From Paenibacillus sp. KS-LC4 (lineage in GTDB: Bacteria > Bacillota > Bacilli > Paenibacillales > Paenibacillaceae), in the NCBI RefSeq assembly GCF_036894955.1, contig NZ_CP145905.1:249001-313000 (forward strand): a stretch of 64,000 bases of DNA, read 5' to 3'. The position numbers and the translations under genes are program-made. Shown one piece after another: positions 17,318 through 27,265 of the stretch (positions within the stretch are counted from its first letter, which is position 1; the number at the start of each line of letters is the position of its first letter). The notes beneath the pieces are model-generated. The model was not told where the DNA came from and did no database searches. It worked only from the letters and a program-made list of their open reading frames with translations.

Positions 17318-17869
17318 TTATAAATGCGATTGAATCGCTTCGCGAATTTTCATCATCGTGCGATTCAGATCGAGATTTTCCAGCACATGCTCGCATTGCT
17401 TGCGGTAGACGACCTCTTCGGTGTAAATCGACATGTAGCTGTTGATGACATCCGAAGGAAGTCCCTTCGCCTCCAGCCGCTCAATGACCGTACGTTTTTC
17501 TACATACAGGAAGATGCGGACGACTTGCTCGCCGTACAGCTTCTTGATTAGCGAAGCGCCATCGCTGTTGAGAATCATGTACAAATGCTTGCCCTCGCTC
17601 AGTAAATCGGTGAGCTCACGAGTGCGGATACCATAATGATGCTTATGGATGACGGCGGTTTCAATAAAATCGCCGCTTGCGTTCATACGGTCAAAGCGTT
17701 CTTGATCAATATAATGATAGTCGCGGTCAGGCGGCTCAGAATCTCTTGGGGGGCGTGTTGTGTAAGAGCTGACATGCTTGATGCCAAGTTCCTTGCCGAT
17801 CCGGTGAGCCATCGTTTTTCTTCCAGATCCGCTAGTACCGGTGAAAATGAAGATATAAGGTCCAGCCAT
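17318..17869 (-). CDS. Guanylate kinase-like protein
   Basis: A 183-residue P-loop protein with the Walker A motif GTSGSGRKT at residues 10-18 and the guanylate-binding elements SSYTTRPPRDSE and DRDYHYI. True Gmk enzymes carry GPSGVGKGT; here the loop is GTSGSGRKT, and GMP-binding residues are mostly kept. It is therefore probably a Gmk paralogue, with phosphorylation of GMP likely but not certain. AAGGAGG lies nine bases before the ATG. It lies downstream of pucR on the same strand, 161 bases away, so a link to purine metabolism is possible. Confidence 0.8.
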   Translation of the reverse strand: MAGPYIFIFTGTSGSGRKTMAHRIGKELGIKHVSSYTTRPPRDSEPPDRDYHYIDQERFDRMNASGDFIETAVIHKHHYGIRTRELTDLLSEGKHLYMILNSDGASLIKKLYGEQVVRIFLYVEKRTVIERLEAKGLPSDVINSYMSIYTEEVVYRKQCEHVLENLDLNRTMMKIREAIQSHL

Positions 17870-18030
17870 AGCCTGTCGCCTCCTTCTCCGAATGAAAAAT
17901 ACAAGGCTTCTATAAGCTTATCGCCTATAAAGTCTTACACCTTATGAAGGATAACATTCGACAAAAATCGTGCGAATCCTTCTTTATAGAAGGAGAGGTC
18001 ATGTTAATATTCAATAAATTGGTAAAAAAA

Positions 18031-19707
18031 TTACGATTCCGAAGGCTCTAGAATTTGGCCGATGAGATAAGCAATGCGGAAGCGCAAATTGTCGTTGTCA
18101 TTTCGCAGCTTGCGGCCTGTAAGCTGCTCACATTTTTCCAAGCGGTAAATGACGGTATTGCGGTGTACGAACAGCTGCTTGGCCGTTTCAGCGATCTGGC
18201 AGTTGTTGCTGTGGTAAACGATGAGTGTGCGCATCAGCTCGCTGCGCTCTTTGTCCTCCAGCCGGTTCAGCTCCTTGAACATGTCGTTGTGAAATTTTCT
18301 CAGCTCCTGAGCCGGCAGCAAACGAAGCAAATCCGTTAGCTCCTTAGCATGGTAAAACTGTACGAACCGGCGCTTGCGACTGGTGAAGGCTGTCTCCCAG
18401 GCGTCAACCGCCTCCTTGTAGGTTGCTGGAATGTCGGTCAGCTTCTTGACCGGGTTGCCAATGCCGAAGGAGACGGCGATGCCCGTGCTTTCGAATACCT
18501 GATCACTGATGCGAGCCAGCAGCTCTGGTGCCACCGTCTGCGCTTCCTCAGGCTGGAAGGTGAGCAGGAGCACAAGCCAGCTTTTCTTGCTGAAAATGAT
18601 AAAGGACTGCCCCTGTGCCTTGAAAGCGGACTTCAGGCTGTCATACAGCTCCTCATAGTCGGCTAGCTGCTGTTCTTCAAACGGCTTTGCTCGGAAGGCT
18701 GCTTTGGATGCTGTTGAGGTGGCGGGTTCGTCAGCGCTGCTGTCCGGCCTTGCCACAATGCACAAGGAGGAAGTGGCTCCTGCGTTCAGACCGTACCGAT
18801 TGCCGCGGCGCAGCATCTCCTGCTCGGAGGTGACGAGGCCATCTACAAAATCTGAAAACAGATCATTTTTGTAGCGCCGCGACCGCTCCTTGACCGCCTG
18901 CGTCTTCAACAGCTCAAAGCTAATGACGTTGGCAGCCTGTTCCATAGCGAGCGCGGGAAGCTGCTGGAGCTGGTACGAATGCTGAAGTGAGACGAGAAAG
19001 CCTTGCGGCTGATACGTCTTGATCGGATGCACGGCAACATGATTGAGGACGCCGGGCTCAGGAGCGGTCAGACAGAACACGGCTTCCTTGTCCTGTGCGC
19101 TCAGCGAGCCTACGGCCAAGGAGATTTGAGGGAGCATGCGGGAATACGGCTCTTTCTGAAAATGGGACGAAGCCGCAGCTAGCGTAAGCTTCGAATCAAA
19201 CAGCAGCGTAGGGCTGCCCAGCAGCGCCGCGAGCTCCTGAACGATTTCGCGAATCCCCTGTCCCTTGAGTACAATGTTGGAAAAGTGGCGGTGGCTCTCC
19301 AGCGCATATCGCAGCTCATCGGTCTGCTTCTCCAAAATAAAGCCCAGTGATTGATTGAGAATATCGCCAAGCGACACATCAAGCGACAATTCAATAAGCG
19401 GGAATTGCAGCTCATTCGCTCGGGCGATAGCGGCTTCCGGCATTTCGGCAAGGAAACGCTTTGTCTTGATGCCGAGGCCTGCGCAGCCGACTGCGGCCAT
19501 TGAAGTAATTAGCGCGACGAGATCCTGCGGCGTATCCTTAAGCGCATAAGCAGTCGTAACGAGCAGCTCATGCGGCTTAATATAATGAATGATATCCGGG
19601 GCGTCCATTAAATTGACGGTGCTGACCTTGCGGTTAAGTCCGGCGTGCCCGGCAGCCACCGTCGAGCCGGAGAGGGAAGGTATTTTTAATAGATCGGCTA
19701 AAATCAT
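18031..19707 (-). CDS. pucR: PucR-family transcriptional regulator of purine catabolism
   Basis: A 558-residue regulator. The N-terminal PucR domain starts MILADLLKIPSLSGSTV and includes TVNLMDAPDIIHYIKPHELL. A GGDEF-like regulatory region occupies the middle, and the C-terminal helix-turn-helix is LFVHRNTVIYRLEKCEQLTG at about residues 514-533. It is divergent from pucF-pucG with 229 bases between, so it very likely senses allantoin or a related purine breakdown product and controls those genes. The ATG follows GAGGAAG by seven to eight bases. Confidence 0.9.
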   Translation of the reverse strand: MILADLLKIPSLSGSTVAAGHAGLNRKVSTVNLMDAPDIIHYIKPHELLVTTAYALKDTPQDLVALITSMAAVGCAGLGIKTKRFLAEMPEAAIARANELQFPLIELSLDVSLGDILNQSLGFILEKQTDELRYALESHRHFSNIVLKGQGIREIVQELAALLGSPTLLFDSKLTLAAASSHFQKEPYSRMLPQISLAVGSLSAQDKEAVFCLTAPEPGVLNHVAVHPIKTYQPQGFLVSLQHSYQLQQLPALAMEQAANVISFELLKTQAVKERSRRYKNDLFSDFVDGLVTSEQEMLRRGNRYGLNAGATSSLCIVARPDSSADEPATSTASKAAFRAKPFEEQQLADYEELYDSLKSAFKAQGQSFIIFSKKSWLVLLLTFQPEEAQTVAPELLARISDQVFESTGIAVSFGIGNPVKKLTDIPATYKEAVDAWETAFTSRKRRFVQFYHAKELTDLLRLLPAQELRKFHNDMFKELNRLEDKERSELMRTLIVYHSNNCQIAETAKQLFVHRNTVIYRLEKCEQLTGRKLRNDNDNLRFRIAYLIGQILEPSES

Positions 19708-19796
19708 CGGTTCCGCTTCCTCGCTCTCTTCATGTTAGAATAGATAACGCGAATATATCATTTTTATAGCTGAAAAACAATGAAAATAAGTTAATG

Positions 19797-19803
19797 TAAC
19801 CAA
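19797..19803 (-). promoter_or_regulatory. Possible PucR box core
   Basis: TTGGTTA on the minus strand (TAACCAA on plus) lies between the divergent pucR and pucF genes. It matches the core of the Bacillus subtilis PucR box (ending TTGGTTAA), but the flanks do not fit well. Confidence 0.3.
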
Positions 19804-19834
19804 TTAGCCGTCATATCATTAGTTAAGTTGAACA

Positions 19835-19864
19835 ATGACTTGCTCGTGTGCCGATGATTATAAT
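19835..19864 (+). promoter_or_regulatory. Probable promoter of pucF-pucG
   Basis: A perfect TATAAT (19859-19864) is preceded 18 bases upstream by a weak ATGACT (19835-19840). A weak -35 box fits a promoter that needs an activator such as PucR. Confidence 0.5.
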
Positions 19865-19936
19865 GAAGGTATGTTAGATAAACTGTGCGATTAGAAGAGG
19901 ATAGGAAGCGGACTAGCGTCAGAAGGAGGTGGCACC

Positions 19937-21250
19937 ATGAGTGGCAGCGCACTGGGAACGGTAAAAGAGCGAGAGGCGCTTATTTCGTCGCTTGCTGAAG
20001 ATTTGGAACAGCTGCTGGTATGGTTGTCCGGCTATGGAAGGCAGGAAGGCGGCGGGGTGACTCGGCTGTTGTATTCTGAAGCGTGGAAGGAGGCGCAGCT
20101 GGCGCTTGCTGAGCGAATGCGCATGAGTGGGCTTGTGCCTTCCTTCGATCGGGTGGGGAATTTGTATGGCAAGCTGGAGGGGGTGGAAGGTGATCTTCCT
20201 TCTATTCTGACGGGCTCTCATGTCGATACAGTCAAAAACGGCGGTCTTTACGATGGCGCGTTTGGCATAGCGGCAGGAATTATAGCGCTGGATTATTTGA
20301 AAAAGCATTATGGAGCACCGAGGCGCAGCCTGGAGGTTGTATCCTTTTGTGAAGAGGAAGGCAGCCGTTTCCCCATCGCTTATTGGGGCTCTGGCAGTGT
20401 GACGGGCCGATTTAAGCTGGAGGATGCGGCGGGCATAGCCGATACGGATGGTGTACGGCTGGAGGATGCCATGCAGCAGACGGGCTTCGGAGCAGCGGAG
20501 GCTGCTGCGGGCAGAGGAGTAGATGAGCCGAGTGAAGCTGAGCGGCACGACATCGCGGCTTTCGTGGAAATTCACGTGGAGCAGGGAATTGTGTTGGAAC
20601 GCGAGCGGCTGCAAATCGGAGTGGTTGAGGCGATTGTAGGTCAGCAGCGCTATACGGTAACGGTGACGGGCGAAGCCAATCATGCGGGAACGACGCCAAT
20701 GGTTTGGCGCAGGGATGCCATGCGCGGAGCTAGCAAAATGATTGATTGGCTGCTGGATGCCGCTGCTCAGCAAGGTGCTCCGCTTGTGGCGACGACAGGC
20801 TATATGGAGGTTCGGCCAAACGTAACGAATGTCATACCGCAGGAAGTGTCCTTTACCGTTGATGTGCGGCATACGGATGAACGGGCTTTGGCGTTATTTT
20901 GCTGCCAATTTCATGAGCGCTTTGGCGAAATCGCCGCCTCCTTGGGACTTGAGCTGCATATTAAGCATTGGATGAACACGGCTCCTGTCGGTATGGATGA
21001 ACAGCTGACTAGACAGGTGGAGCAAATTTGCGAGCGAAATGGCATTGCTCACCGCCGAATGGTCAGCGGAGCGGGGCATGATGTGCAGGAGCTGCAAAGC
21101 ATTTGCCCATCTGCAATGATTTTTGTTCCAAGTCGTGGTGGAGTTAGCCATTCGCCGCTTGAGCATACCGATTCGCTGCAGCTTGCAGAAGGGACGGCTG
21201 TGCTGATCGAGCTTTTATACCAACTTGCCTATGGAGAGGGTTCCCTATGA
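19937..21250 (+). CDS. pucF: Allantoate amidohydrolase (M20-family zinc hydrolase)
   Basis: A 437-residue metal-dependent amidohydrolase that cleaves allantoate to ureidoglycine, ammonia and CO2. Family motifs visible are GSHVDTVKNGGLYDGAFG (metal ligands His and Asp), EEEGSRFP, EIHVEQG and the late HDVQELQSICPSAMIFVPS. The ATG follows AAGGAGGTGGCACC. It overlaps pucG by four bases (ATGA), showing translational coupling. N-carbamoyl-amino-acid hydrolases belong to the same family, but pairing with pucG and divergent pucR supports the allantoate route. Confidence 0.9.
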   Translation: MSGSALGTVKEREALISSLAEDLEQLLVWLSGYGRQEGGGVTRLLYSEAWKEAQLALAERMRMSGLVPSFDRVGNLYGKLEGVEGDLPSILTGSHVDTVKNGGLYDGAFGIAAGIIALDYLKKHYGAPRRSLEVVSFCEEEGSRFPIAYWGSGSVTGRFKLEDAAGIADTDGVRLEDAMQQTGFGAAEAAAGRGVDEPSEAERHDIAAFVEIHVEQGIVLERERLQIGVVEAIVGQQRYTVTVTGEANHAGTTPMVWRRDAMRGASKMIDWLLDAAAQQGAPLVATTGYMEVRPNVTNVIPQEVSFTVDVRHTDERALALFCCQFHERFGEIAASLGLELHIKHWMNTAPVGMDEQLTRQVEQICERNGIAHRRMVSGAGHDVQELQSICPSAMIFVPSRGGVSHSPLEHTDSLQLAEGTAVLIELLYQLAYGEGSL

Positions 21251-22497
21251 AAAAATATAAAGATTTATCCCCTACGCCGCGTACGATTATGACTCCGGGT
21301 CCTGTAGAGGTTGACCCGCGTGTGCTTCGCGCGATGTCTTATCCGATTTTGGGGCAGTTTGACCCCGAATTTACAGGTCTGATGAATGAAACGATGGGTA
21401 TGCTTCGCGAGCTGTTCCAGACGGAAAATGAGTGGGCGTTCCCGATTGATGGCACGTCGCGCTCCGGGCTGGAAGCGGTGCTGACGAGCGTCATTGAGCC
21501 GGGCATGAAGGTGCTGATTCCGATTTATGGCCGCTTCGGTCATCTGCTTGCGGAAATTTCCGAGCGCTGCGGGGCAACTCTAGTGACCCTGGAGCAGGAG
21601 TGGGGTCAGGTGTTTGAGCCTGATGAGGTCATCAGAGCGATTAAACGCGAGCAGCCTGCTGTCGTGGCGATGGTGCATGGCGAAACGTCGACGGGGCGCA
21701 TACAGCCGCTGGCAGAAATCGGCCGAGCGTGCCGTGAGCTGGATGTGCTGTTCATTGTAGATGCGGTCGCGACGATTGGCGGTGTTCCGATCGAGACGGA
21801 CAATTGGTGTATCGACGCTGTCATTGGCGGCACGCAGAAATGCCTGTCCGTCCCTTCGGGCATGGCGCCAATTACGTATAATAGCCGAATCGAGCGGCAT
21901 ATTATGCAGCGCAAGCGTATTGAACGGGGGCTGCGTGATCCGGGCGAACCGCTGCCCGAGCTGGGCCGGACAATTCGGAGCAACTATTTTGACCTCAGCC
22001 AGCTTCAGGATTATTGGAGTGCAGCGCGGCTGAATCATCACACGGAAGCGACGTCGATGCTGTATGCGCTGCGCGAAGGACTGCGGATTTTGCTGGAGGA
22101 GGGGCTGGAGGCGCGTTTTGCCCGCCATCTGCTGCATGAGCGTGCTTTGGTCGCAGGCATCAAAGGTATGGGACTGGAGCTTTATGGTGACCCGGCGTGC
22201 AAGCTGCCTGTTGTCACCTGCGTCGTAATTCCAGGCGGTGTGGATGGTGAGGCGGTCAGAGCGATGCTGCTGGAGCAGTTCGGCATTGAAATTGCCAGCT
22301 CGTTTGGCGTGCTGAAGGGAAAAATATGGCGCATTGGCACAATGGGCTACAGCTGCCGCAAGCAAAATGTGCTGCAGGTTCTCGGCGCGCTTGAAGCTGT
22401 CTTGACCTATTTTGGTGTGGAGGTTGCAAAAGGTTCTGCTGTGCAGGAGGCGCTCGCTATGTATCGGGAAGCGGAGGCTGACAGCAGCTTGCAGTAA
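21247..22497 (+). CDS. pucG: (S)-ureidoglycine-glyoxylate aminotransferase
   Basis: A 416-residue PLP-dependent class V aminotransferase that transfers the amino group from ureidoglycine to glyoxylate, giving glycine and oxalurate. It begins with TIMTPGPVEVDPRVLRAMS, has the cofactor region FPIDGTSRSGLEA and the PLP lysine in GGTQKCLSVPSG (Lys about 198). The close match to PucG, and its coupling to pucF, make the assignment firm. Alanine-glyoxylate aminotransferases are related. The terminator at 22622-22651 ends the operon. Confidence 0.93.
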   Translation: MKKYKDLSPTPRTIMTPGPVEVDPRVLRAMSYPILGQFDPEFTGLMNETMGMLRELFQTENEWAFPIDGTSRSGLEAVLTSVIEPGMKVLIPIYGRFGHLLAEISERCGATLVTLEQEWGQVFEPDEVIRAIKREQPAVVAMVHGETSTGRIQPLAEIGRACRELDVLFIVDAVATIGGVPIETDNWCIDAVIGGTQKCLSVPSGMAPITYNSRIERHIMQRKRIERGLRDPGEPLPELGRTIRSNYFDLSQLQDYWSAARLNHHTEATSMLYALREGLRILLEEGLEARFARHLLHERALVAGIKGMGLELYGDPACKLPVVTCVVIPGGVDGEAVRAMLLEQFGIEIASSFGVLKGKIWRIGTMGYSCRKQNVLQVLGALEAVLTYFGVEVAKGSAVQEALAMYREAEADSSLQ

Positions 22498-22870
22498 GTT
22501 TTCTGGTGGGTGCCTGCTGAGCTGGGGGAGTGCTCGTTCCATTGGGTGTTTGAGCGCTTGCCCGTGTATTAGCGATCTCTTGGCATAGCGAATGCTGTGT
22601 AATGAATAGTGAGTAGAGTAGGAGTCCGCCCCTTGTGGCGGGCTTTTTTTCTATTTCATTGTGAGCGTGAGTTTTTACTGAGGCTAACAGGCGAGTCGGG
22701 CAGGTTGTTGAAGAATTAGTATTAAATGCGCTGTTATCTAACATGACTAAAAAAGAGGCAGTCTTTTTGGTTACTATAGACAATGTAAAAAAGCTGCATC
22801 CCCCTTATAATGATGTTAGTAAATAGAACTCGTTGAGTCATGAAATATAACATATTAGGGGGATTGAAGG
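22498..22870. other. Intergenic region pucG-dctA
   Basis: A 373-base gap. It contains the terminator described at 22622-22651 and a TATAAT at 22806-22811 that may be the dctA -10 box, though no good -35 box stands at the right distance. Nothing else is recognised. Confidence 0.6.
22622..22651 (+). terminator. Terminator of pucFG
   Basis: AGTCCGCC pairs with GGCGGGCT (one wobble) around CCTTGT, followed by a run of seven T. Confidence 0.85.
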
Positions 22871-24196
22871 ATGGAACAAACTAAAAAAATGCGTCAGCCC
22901 TTTTACAAAGGACTATTTTTTCAAATTATGCTGTCAATTGTGGCGGGTATTGTGGTTGGGTACTTGTGGCCTACGTTTGGCGTAGCTCTGAAGCCTGTTG
23001 GAGACGGCTTTATCCGCCTGATTAAAATGGTGATTGCGCCGCTCGTTTTCGTTGTTGTTGTGCTGGGCATTGCCAAGGTGGGCAACATAAAGACGGTAGG
23101 GCGGATCGGCGGGAAGACGCTGCTTTATTTTGAAGTTATTACGACGCTTGCACTCATTATTGGAATGGTCATTGCGAATCTCATGAATCCCGGCGCTGGC
23201 ATGAATATTGATCCGGCCACGCTATCGACAGACGGTGTTCAGCAAGCGACGAAAAACGGTCATCTGCCTAGCGGCTCTGAGTTTTTCCTTAACATTATCC
23301 CGGAAAGTGCTGTGGCGGCATTTTCAACCAATACGATGCTCCAGGTATTGCTGGTTTCCTGCTTCGTAGGATTTGCCATTGTGCATATCGGCGGCCGCAC
23401 GTCTGAGGTTCTAGTTGATTTTCTAGACCATGTAAGCAAAGTTATCTTTCAAATTATGGGCTATATTATGAAGCTTACTGCGCTAGCTACATTTGGCGCG
23501 ATGGCCTTTATGGTCAGCCAATATGGCGTTCAGACGCTGATGGCATTCGGCAAGCTTTTCCTTGCCATGACGGTCGCGTGTGTGCTGTTCCTGCTTCTGC
23601 TGGCCGTTGTCATGCGAGTGTTCGTCGGCATTAGTCTATGGAGGCTGATCATGCTGGTGCGGGAGGAAATTGTATTTGCCTTTGCCACTGGCTCGACGGA
23701 GGCGGTTATGCCGCAGCTCATGAACAAATTTGAAAAAGCGGGCTGTGACCGCGCTGTCGTTGGACTCGTTGTACCGACAGGTTATTCGTTCAATTTGGAC
23801 GGTGCCTCCATCTATCTATCACTTGCTGTAGTGTTTTTGGCGCAGGCGACAGGCGTAGACCTCGGCTTGAAGGAACAACTGGTGCTGCTTGGTGTGCTGC
23901 TGCTCACGTCCAAGGGGATGGCGGGCATTCCGGGCTCGGCTTTTGTTGCCTTATCCGCTACTGCGGCAAGCACAGGCTCTATTTCAATGGCTGCTGTTGC
24001 GCTTATGCTGGCGCCTGACCGCATTATGGGCAACTTCCGAACGACGGTCAACATTATTGGCTATTCGGTTGCGACGTTTGTAATTGCCCGCTGGGAGGGG
24101 CTGCTCGATAAGGGGCTTGCGCAGCAGGCTATGCAGCGCAAGGTGACGGCTGAGGCTCCGGTCTTGGTGAAGGAAGCGCCGGTTGTCAGCAAATAA
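22871..24196 (+). CDS. dctA: C4-dicarboxylate:proton symporter (DAACS family)
   Basis: A 441-residue inner-membrane transporter for succinate, fumarate and malate. It has the DctA signatures RLIKMVIAPLVFVVVVLGIA near the N-terminus, the serine-rich-hairpin equivalent ATGSTEAVMPQLM, PTGYSFNLDGASIYLS and TSKGMAGIPGSAFVALSAT. About eight transmembrane segments and two re-entrant loops are expected. The ATG follows GGGGATTGAAGG. It appears to be a single-gene unit with its own terminator; the related glutamate carrier GltP is the main alternative, but the NLDGASIY and PGSAFV details favour DctA. Confidence 0.9.
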   Translation: MEQTKKMRQPFYKGLFFQIMLSIVAGIVVGYLWPTFGVALKPVGDGFIRLIKMVIAPLVFVVVVLGIAKVGNIKTVGRIGGKTLLYFEVITTLALIIGMVIANLMNPGAGMNIDPATLSTDGVQQATKNGHLPSGSEFFLNIIPESAVAAFSTNTMLQVLLVSCFVGFAIVHIGGRTSEVLVDFLDHVSKVIFQIMGYIMKLTALATFGAMAFMVSQYGVQTLMAFGKLFLAMTVACVLFLLLLAVVMRVFVGISLWRLIMLVREEIVFAFATGSTEAVMPQLMNKFEKAGCDRAVVGLVVPTGYSFNLDGASIYLSLAVVFLAQATGVDLGLKEQLVLLGVLLLTSKGMAGIPGSAFVALSATAASTGSISMAAVALMLAPDRIMGNFRTTVNIIGYSVATFVIARWEGLLDKGLAQQAMQRKVTAEAPVLVKEAPVVSK

Positions 24197-24231
24197 TACT
24201 CTGAAAGCTAAGATGACATTTTTCTATTGTG

Positions 24232-24263
24232 GAAGTACTACCTTCGTGTAGTGCTTCTTATTT
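24232..24263 (+). terminator. Terminator after dctA
   Basis: GAAGTACTAC pairs with GTAGTGCTTC (one wobble) around CTTCGT, followed by TTATTTG; the U-run is weak. Confidence 0.6.
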
Positions 24264-24343
24264 GCGTGTCTTTAGTTGCGCGCGAGATATTTCCCTTCAA
24301 AAATGCCATAATAGAAAAAAAACTAGCAGGGGGTGACAAAACG

Positions 24344-24862
24344 ATGACAGAGCGCGTATATTCTTTTCCGCCCGTCATTGATGAACGGGCCCGCGTGCTG
24401 GTGCTGGGGACGGCGCCGAGCGTGAAATCGCTGGAGCATCGGCAATTCTACGGTCATCCGCGCAACTATTTTTGGGGGATGGTGTACGGGCTCTTTGACG
24501 CTGGGGCGCCGGACGAGGATTATGCGAAGCGGCTCGCTTTTTTGCAGCAGCATCGACTGGCGGTATTCGACGTCATTGAATCCTGCGAGCGCGAGGGCAG
24601 CCTGGATGTGAACATAAAAGATGAGAAGCCGAATGATCTGCCGGCGCTGCTGGCGCAATATCCGGGGCTGCGCTGCTTTGCATTTAATGGGACGAAGGCG
24701 TATGATACGTTTCGAAAATATTTTCGCGAGCATCCGGCATTTGACTCGCTCGCTCTGCTTAAAATGCCGTCTACGAGCCCGATTCCGACGCAGAAAATGC
24801 GCAACCTCGAGGACCGAATCGAAGCCTGGCGCGGTATTATTCCTTTTTTGGAGGAACAGTAA
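24344..24862 (+). CDS. DNA-deoxyinosine/uracil glycosylase-like protein
   Basis: A 172-residue protein of the uracil-DNA glycosylase superfamily, DNA-deoxyinosine glycosylase type. Visible motifs are VLVLGTAPSVKSLEHRQFYG with the short GTAPS active-site strand, HPRNYFWGMVYGLF, FDVIESCEREGSLDVNIKDE and the late LKMPSTSPIP. It would remove deaminated bases from DNA. The ATG at 24344 has GGGGGTGA upstream; the frame is open further upstream but lacks a start with a ribosome-binding site. It stands alone between dctA and ywiB. Confidence 0.82.
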   Translation: MTERVYSFPPVIDERARVLVLGTAPSVKSLEHRQFYGHPRNYFWGMVYGLFDAGAPDEDYAKRLAFLQQHRLAVFDVIESCEREGSLDVNIKDEKPNDLPALLAQYPGLRCFAFNGTKAYDTFRKYFREHPAFDSLALLKMPSTSPIPTQKMRNLEDRIEAWRGIIPFLEEQ

Positions 24863-24943
24863 TCGTCCTTAATCGTTGAAATTGCAGGGATACGTGTATA
24901 TAGTAGAAGCATACGTTAAGACTGAAAATACAGGAGCACGAGC

Positions 24944-25390
24944 ATGTCAGAAAGAATGAACGTCAGCATTAGGCTGGAAAGCAGGCAGGATGGCGCTGTT
25001 CAGGTGAGTGAGCATCGCGGAGAGCTGTTTCGCAAGGATCGCTCAATCTATATCCGGTACGAGGAGTCAATTGAGGGTGAAGCGAAGGCTGAGCCAATCA
25101 GGTCGCTTATTCGCTATCGTCAGGGCGAGCTGCTTATTACGCGGCGTGGTGCGGTGGATTCGGAGCAGCTTTTCGCCGTAGGCGGCAGACGGGCTGGGCG
25201 CTACCGCTCGCCGTTTACGTCTTTTCCGATGGAGACGGAGACGAAGCGGCTCGCGTTTCATGCGGAGGACGCTGCTGCGGGAGAGTCGGCGGAGCCTCCT
25301 TTTACAATAGAATGGAACTATGATTTATGGATTGAAGAGCATTTATCCGGCCAGTTTCATATCAGGCTGCATATTCAGGGGGAACAGTAA
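24944..25390 (+). CDS. ywiB: DUF1934 beta-barrel protein YwiB
   Basis: A 148-residue protein that ends [19 protein letters not shown], a pattern of the DUF1934 (YwiB) family of calycin-like small barrels. Its biochemical role is unknown. It ends two bases before argS, the same arrangement as ywiB-argS in Bacillus subtilis, so it is cotranscribed and may be translationally coupled with argS. Confidence 0.85.
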   Translation: MSERMNVSIRLESRQDGAVQVSEHRGELFRKDRSIYIRYEESIEGEAKAEPIRSLIRYRQGELLITRRGAVDSEQLFAVGGRRAGRYRSPFTSFPMETETKRLAFHAEDAAAGESAEPPFTIEWNYDLWIEEHLSGQFHIRLHIQGEQ

Positions 25391-25392
25391 CG

Positions 25393-27072
25393 ATGAGTGG
25401 AAATGTATTAGAGCAATTGTATGAGCAAGTTAAAGCGGCCATTGCCGACGCAGCGGTAGCAGGCGGGCTTGCAGCGCGTGAGGAGCTGCCGGCATTCGTG
25501 CTGGAGGTGCCGAAGGATAAAGAGCATGGCGATTTGGCGACCAATGCGGCGATGCAGCTGACGAAGCTGGCGAAGAAAAATCCGAGGATGATCGCCGAAA
25601 CGATTATCGCGAATCTCGACTATGTGAAAGCGTCGATTCAATCAGCTGAGATCGCAGGACCAGGCTTCATTAACTTCCGTATGGACAAAAGCTACTTGTA
25701 TGACGTTGTTGGCGAGGTCGTCTCAGGCGGCGACAGCTACGGACGTACGCATATCGGTGCAGGCAAGCGCGTGGAAATGGAGTTCGTCAGCGCGAACCCG
25801 ACAGGCAGCCTTCATCTTGGACATGCACGCGGTGCGGCAGTAGGCGATGCGCTGTGCAATGTGCTTGAATATGCAGGCTATGAGGTAACGCGTGAATATT
25901 ATATTAATGATGCCGGCAATCAGGTGAACAATCTGGCGAAGTCGATCGAAGCGCGCTATCAGCAGGCGCTGGGCAAGGAAGCGGAAATGCCGGAGGATGG
26001 CTACCATGGCGCGGATATTGTCGGCTTTGGAAAGCTGCTTGCTGAGCAGGAGGGAGATCGTCTGCTTGGCCTGAGCGACGAGGAGCGCTTGGAATTTTTC
26101 CGCAGCTTTGGCCTAGAGCGCGAGCTGGATAAAATCAAGCATGATCTTAATCGCTTCCGCGTCGGCTTTGACATCTGGTATAGCGAAACGTCGCTTTACA
26201 AAAATGGCAAGGTTGAGCAGGCGCTTGAGGCGCTTAAGGAAAAGGGGCATGTATACGAGGAGGAGGGTGCGACGTGGCTTGACACGATGCCTTTCGGTGA
26301 CGATAAAAACCGCGTGCTCGTCAAAAATGATGGCTCCTATACGTATTTGACTCCAGACATCGCATACCATATGGACAAGTACAGCCGCGGCTACGACCGG
26401 ATGATCAATATATGGGGAGCAGACCACCATGGCTACATTCCGCGTGTTAAAGCGGCGATGGAGGCGCTAGGCAACGATCCAAGCAAACTGGTCGTCTTGA
26501 TTGCCCAGATGGTCAGCCTGTTCCAGGATGGGGAAAAGGTGAAGATGTCCAAGCGTACCGGCAAAGCGGTAACGATGCAGGACTTGATGGATGAAGTAGG
26601 CGTGGACGCCATCCGTTATTTCTTCACGATGCGCAGCATGGACTCGCATCTGGATTTTGATATGGATCTCGCGATTTCAACCTCCAACGAGAATCCCGTG
26701 TTTTATGTGCAATATGCGCATGCGCGCATTTGCAGCATTTTCCGTCAGGCGCAGGAGCAGAGCCTCGCGCTGCTGCCGCTTGAGCAGATCGACCTCAGCA
26801 AGCTGACGTCGGAAGCCGAATACGACCTGCTGCGCAAGCTCGGCGAGCTGCCGCAGGAGGTGGCGGAGGCGGCGGAGCAATATGCGCCGCATCGCATCAT
26901 TCGCTATGTGTATGAGCTGGCCTCCCAGTTCCACAGCTATTATAGAGCGGAGCGCGTCATTACCGAGGATGCAGCGCAGACTCAAGCGCGTCTCGCGCTG
27001 CTTGGCGCTATTCGCACCGTTATTGCGAACGCGCTTCGCCTCGTAGGCGTATCGGCCCCTCAACAAATGTAA
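25393..27072 (+). CDS. argS: Arginyl-tRNA synthetase
   Basis: A 559-residue class I aminoacyl-tRNA synthetase. It has the N-terminal Arg-tRNA recognition domain, the HIGH motif in [15 protein letters not shown] at about residues 134-148, the [16 protein letters not shown] region, and a C-terminal DALR anticodon-binding domain ([25 protein letters not shown] at the end). AGGGGGAAC precedes the ATG. It is the second gene of the ywiB-argS pair and ends at a strong terminator. Confidence 0.97.
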   Translation: MSGNVLEQLYEQVKAAIADAAVAGGLAAREELPAFVLEVPKDKEHGDLATNAAMQLTKLAKKNPRMIAETIIANLDYVKASIQSAEIAGPGFINFRMDKSYLYDVVGEVVSGGDSYGRTHIGAGKRVEMEFVSANPTGSLHLGHARGAAVGDALCNVLEYAGYEVTREYYINDAGNQVNNLAKSIEARYQQALGKEAEMPEDGYHGADIVGFGKLLAEQEGDRLLGLSDEERLEFFRSFGLERELDKIKHDLNRFRVGFDIWYSETSLYKNGKVEQALEALKEKGHVYEEEGATWLDTMPFGDDKNRVLVKNDGSYTYLTPDIAYHMDKYSRGYDRMINIWGADHHGYIPRVKAAMEALGNDPSKLVVLIAQMVSLFQDGEKVKMSKRTGKAVTMQDLMDEVGVDAIRYFFTMRSMDSHLDFDMDLAISTSNENPVFYVQYAHARICSIFRQAQEQSLALLPLEQIDLSKLTSEAEYDLLRKLGELPQEVAEAAEQYAPHRIIRYVYELASQFHSYYRAERVITEDAAQTQARLALLGAIRTVIANALRLVGVSAPQQM

Positions 27073-27095
27073 AATTACCCATTCAGATAAAGGTC

Positions 27096-27148
27096 AGCCC
27101 TTGCGGCAGCGGTGGCAGAAAGCTACTCGCGTCGCAGGGGCTTTTTTT
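27096..27148 (+). terminator. Terminator of argS
   Basis: AGCCCTTGCG pairs with CGCAGGGGCT (one wobble) across a structured loop and is followed by seven T. Confidence 0.85.
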
Positions 27149-27192
27149 CAAAGAAATGGAGCATAATACGGTTTAAAGGCGTATTGGGCCAG

Positions 27193-27221
27193 TTGCTTTA
27201 ACTAGTGTATGCGATTATACT
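27193..27221 (+). promoter_or_regulatory. Promoter at the head of the exopolysaccharide locus
   Basis: TTGCTT (27193-27198) and TATACT (27216-27221) with a 17-base spacer, 45 bases before the first glycosyltransferase start. Confidence 0.65.
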
Positions 27222-27265
27222 AATTTTCGAAAATGGACAACATCATAGAGAGCGAGGGAAAAGTC

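Noticed and set aside
19919..22542. Long minus-strand open frames opposite pucF and pucG (and similar ones opposite speE, argS, murA and pyrG)
   Set aside because: They mirror well-supported genes in GC-rich codons, lack family motifs and lack ribosome-binding sites.
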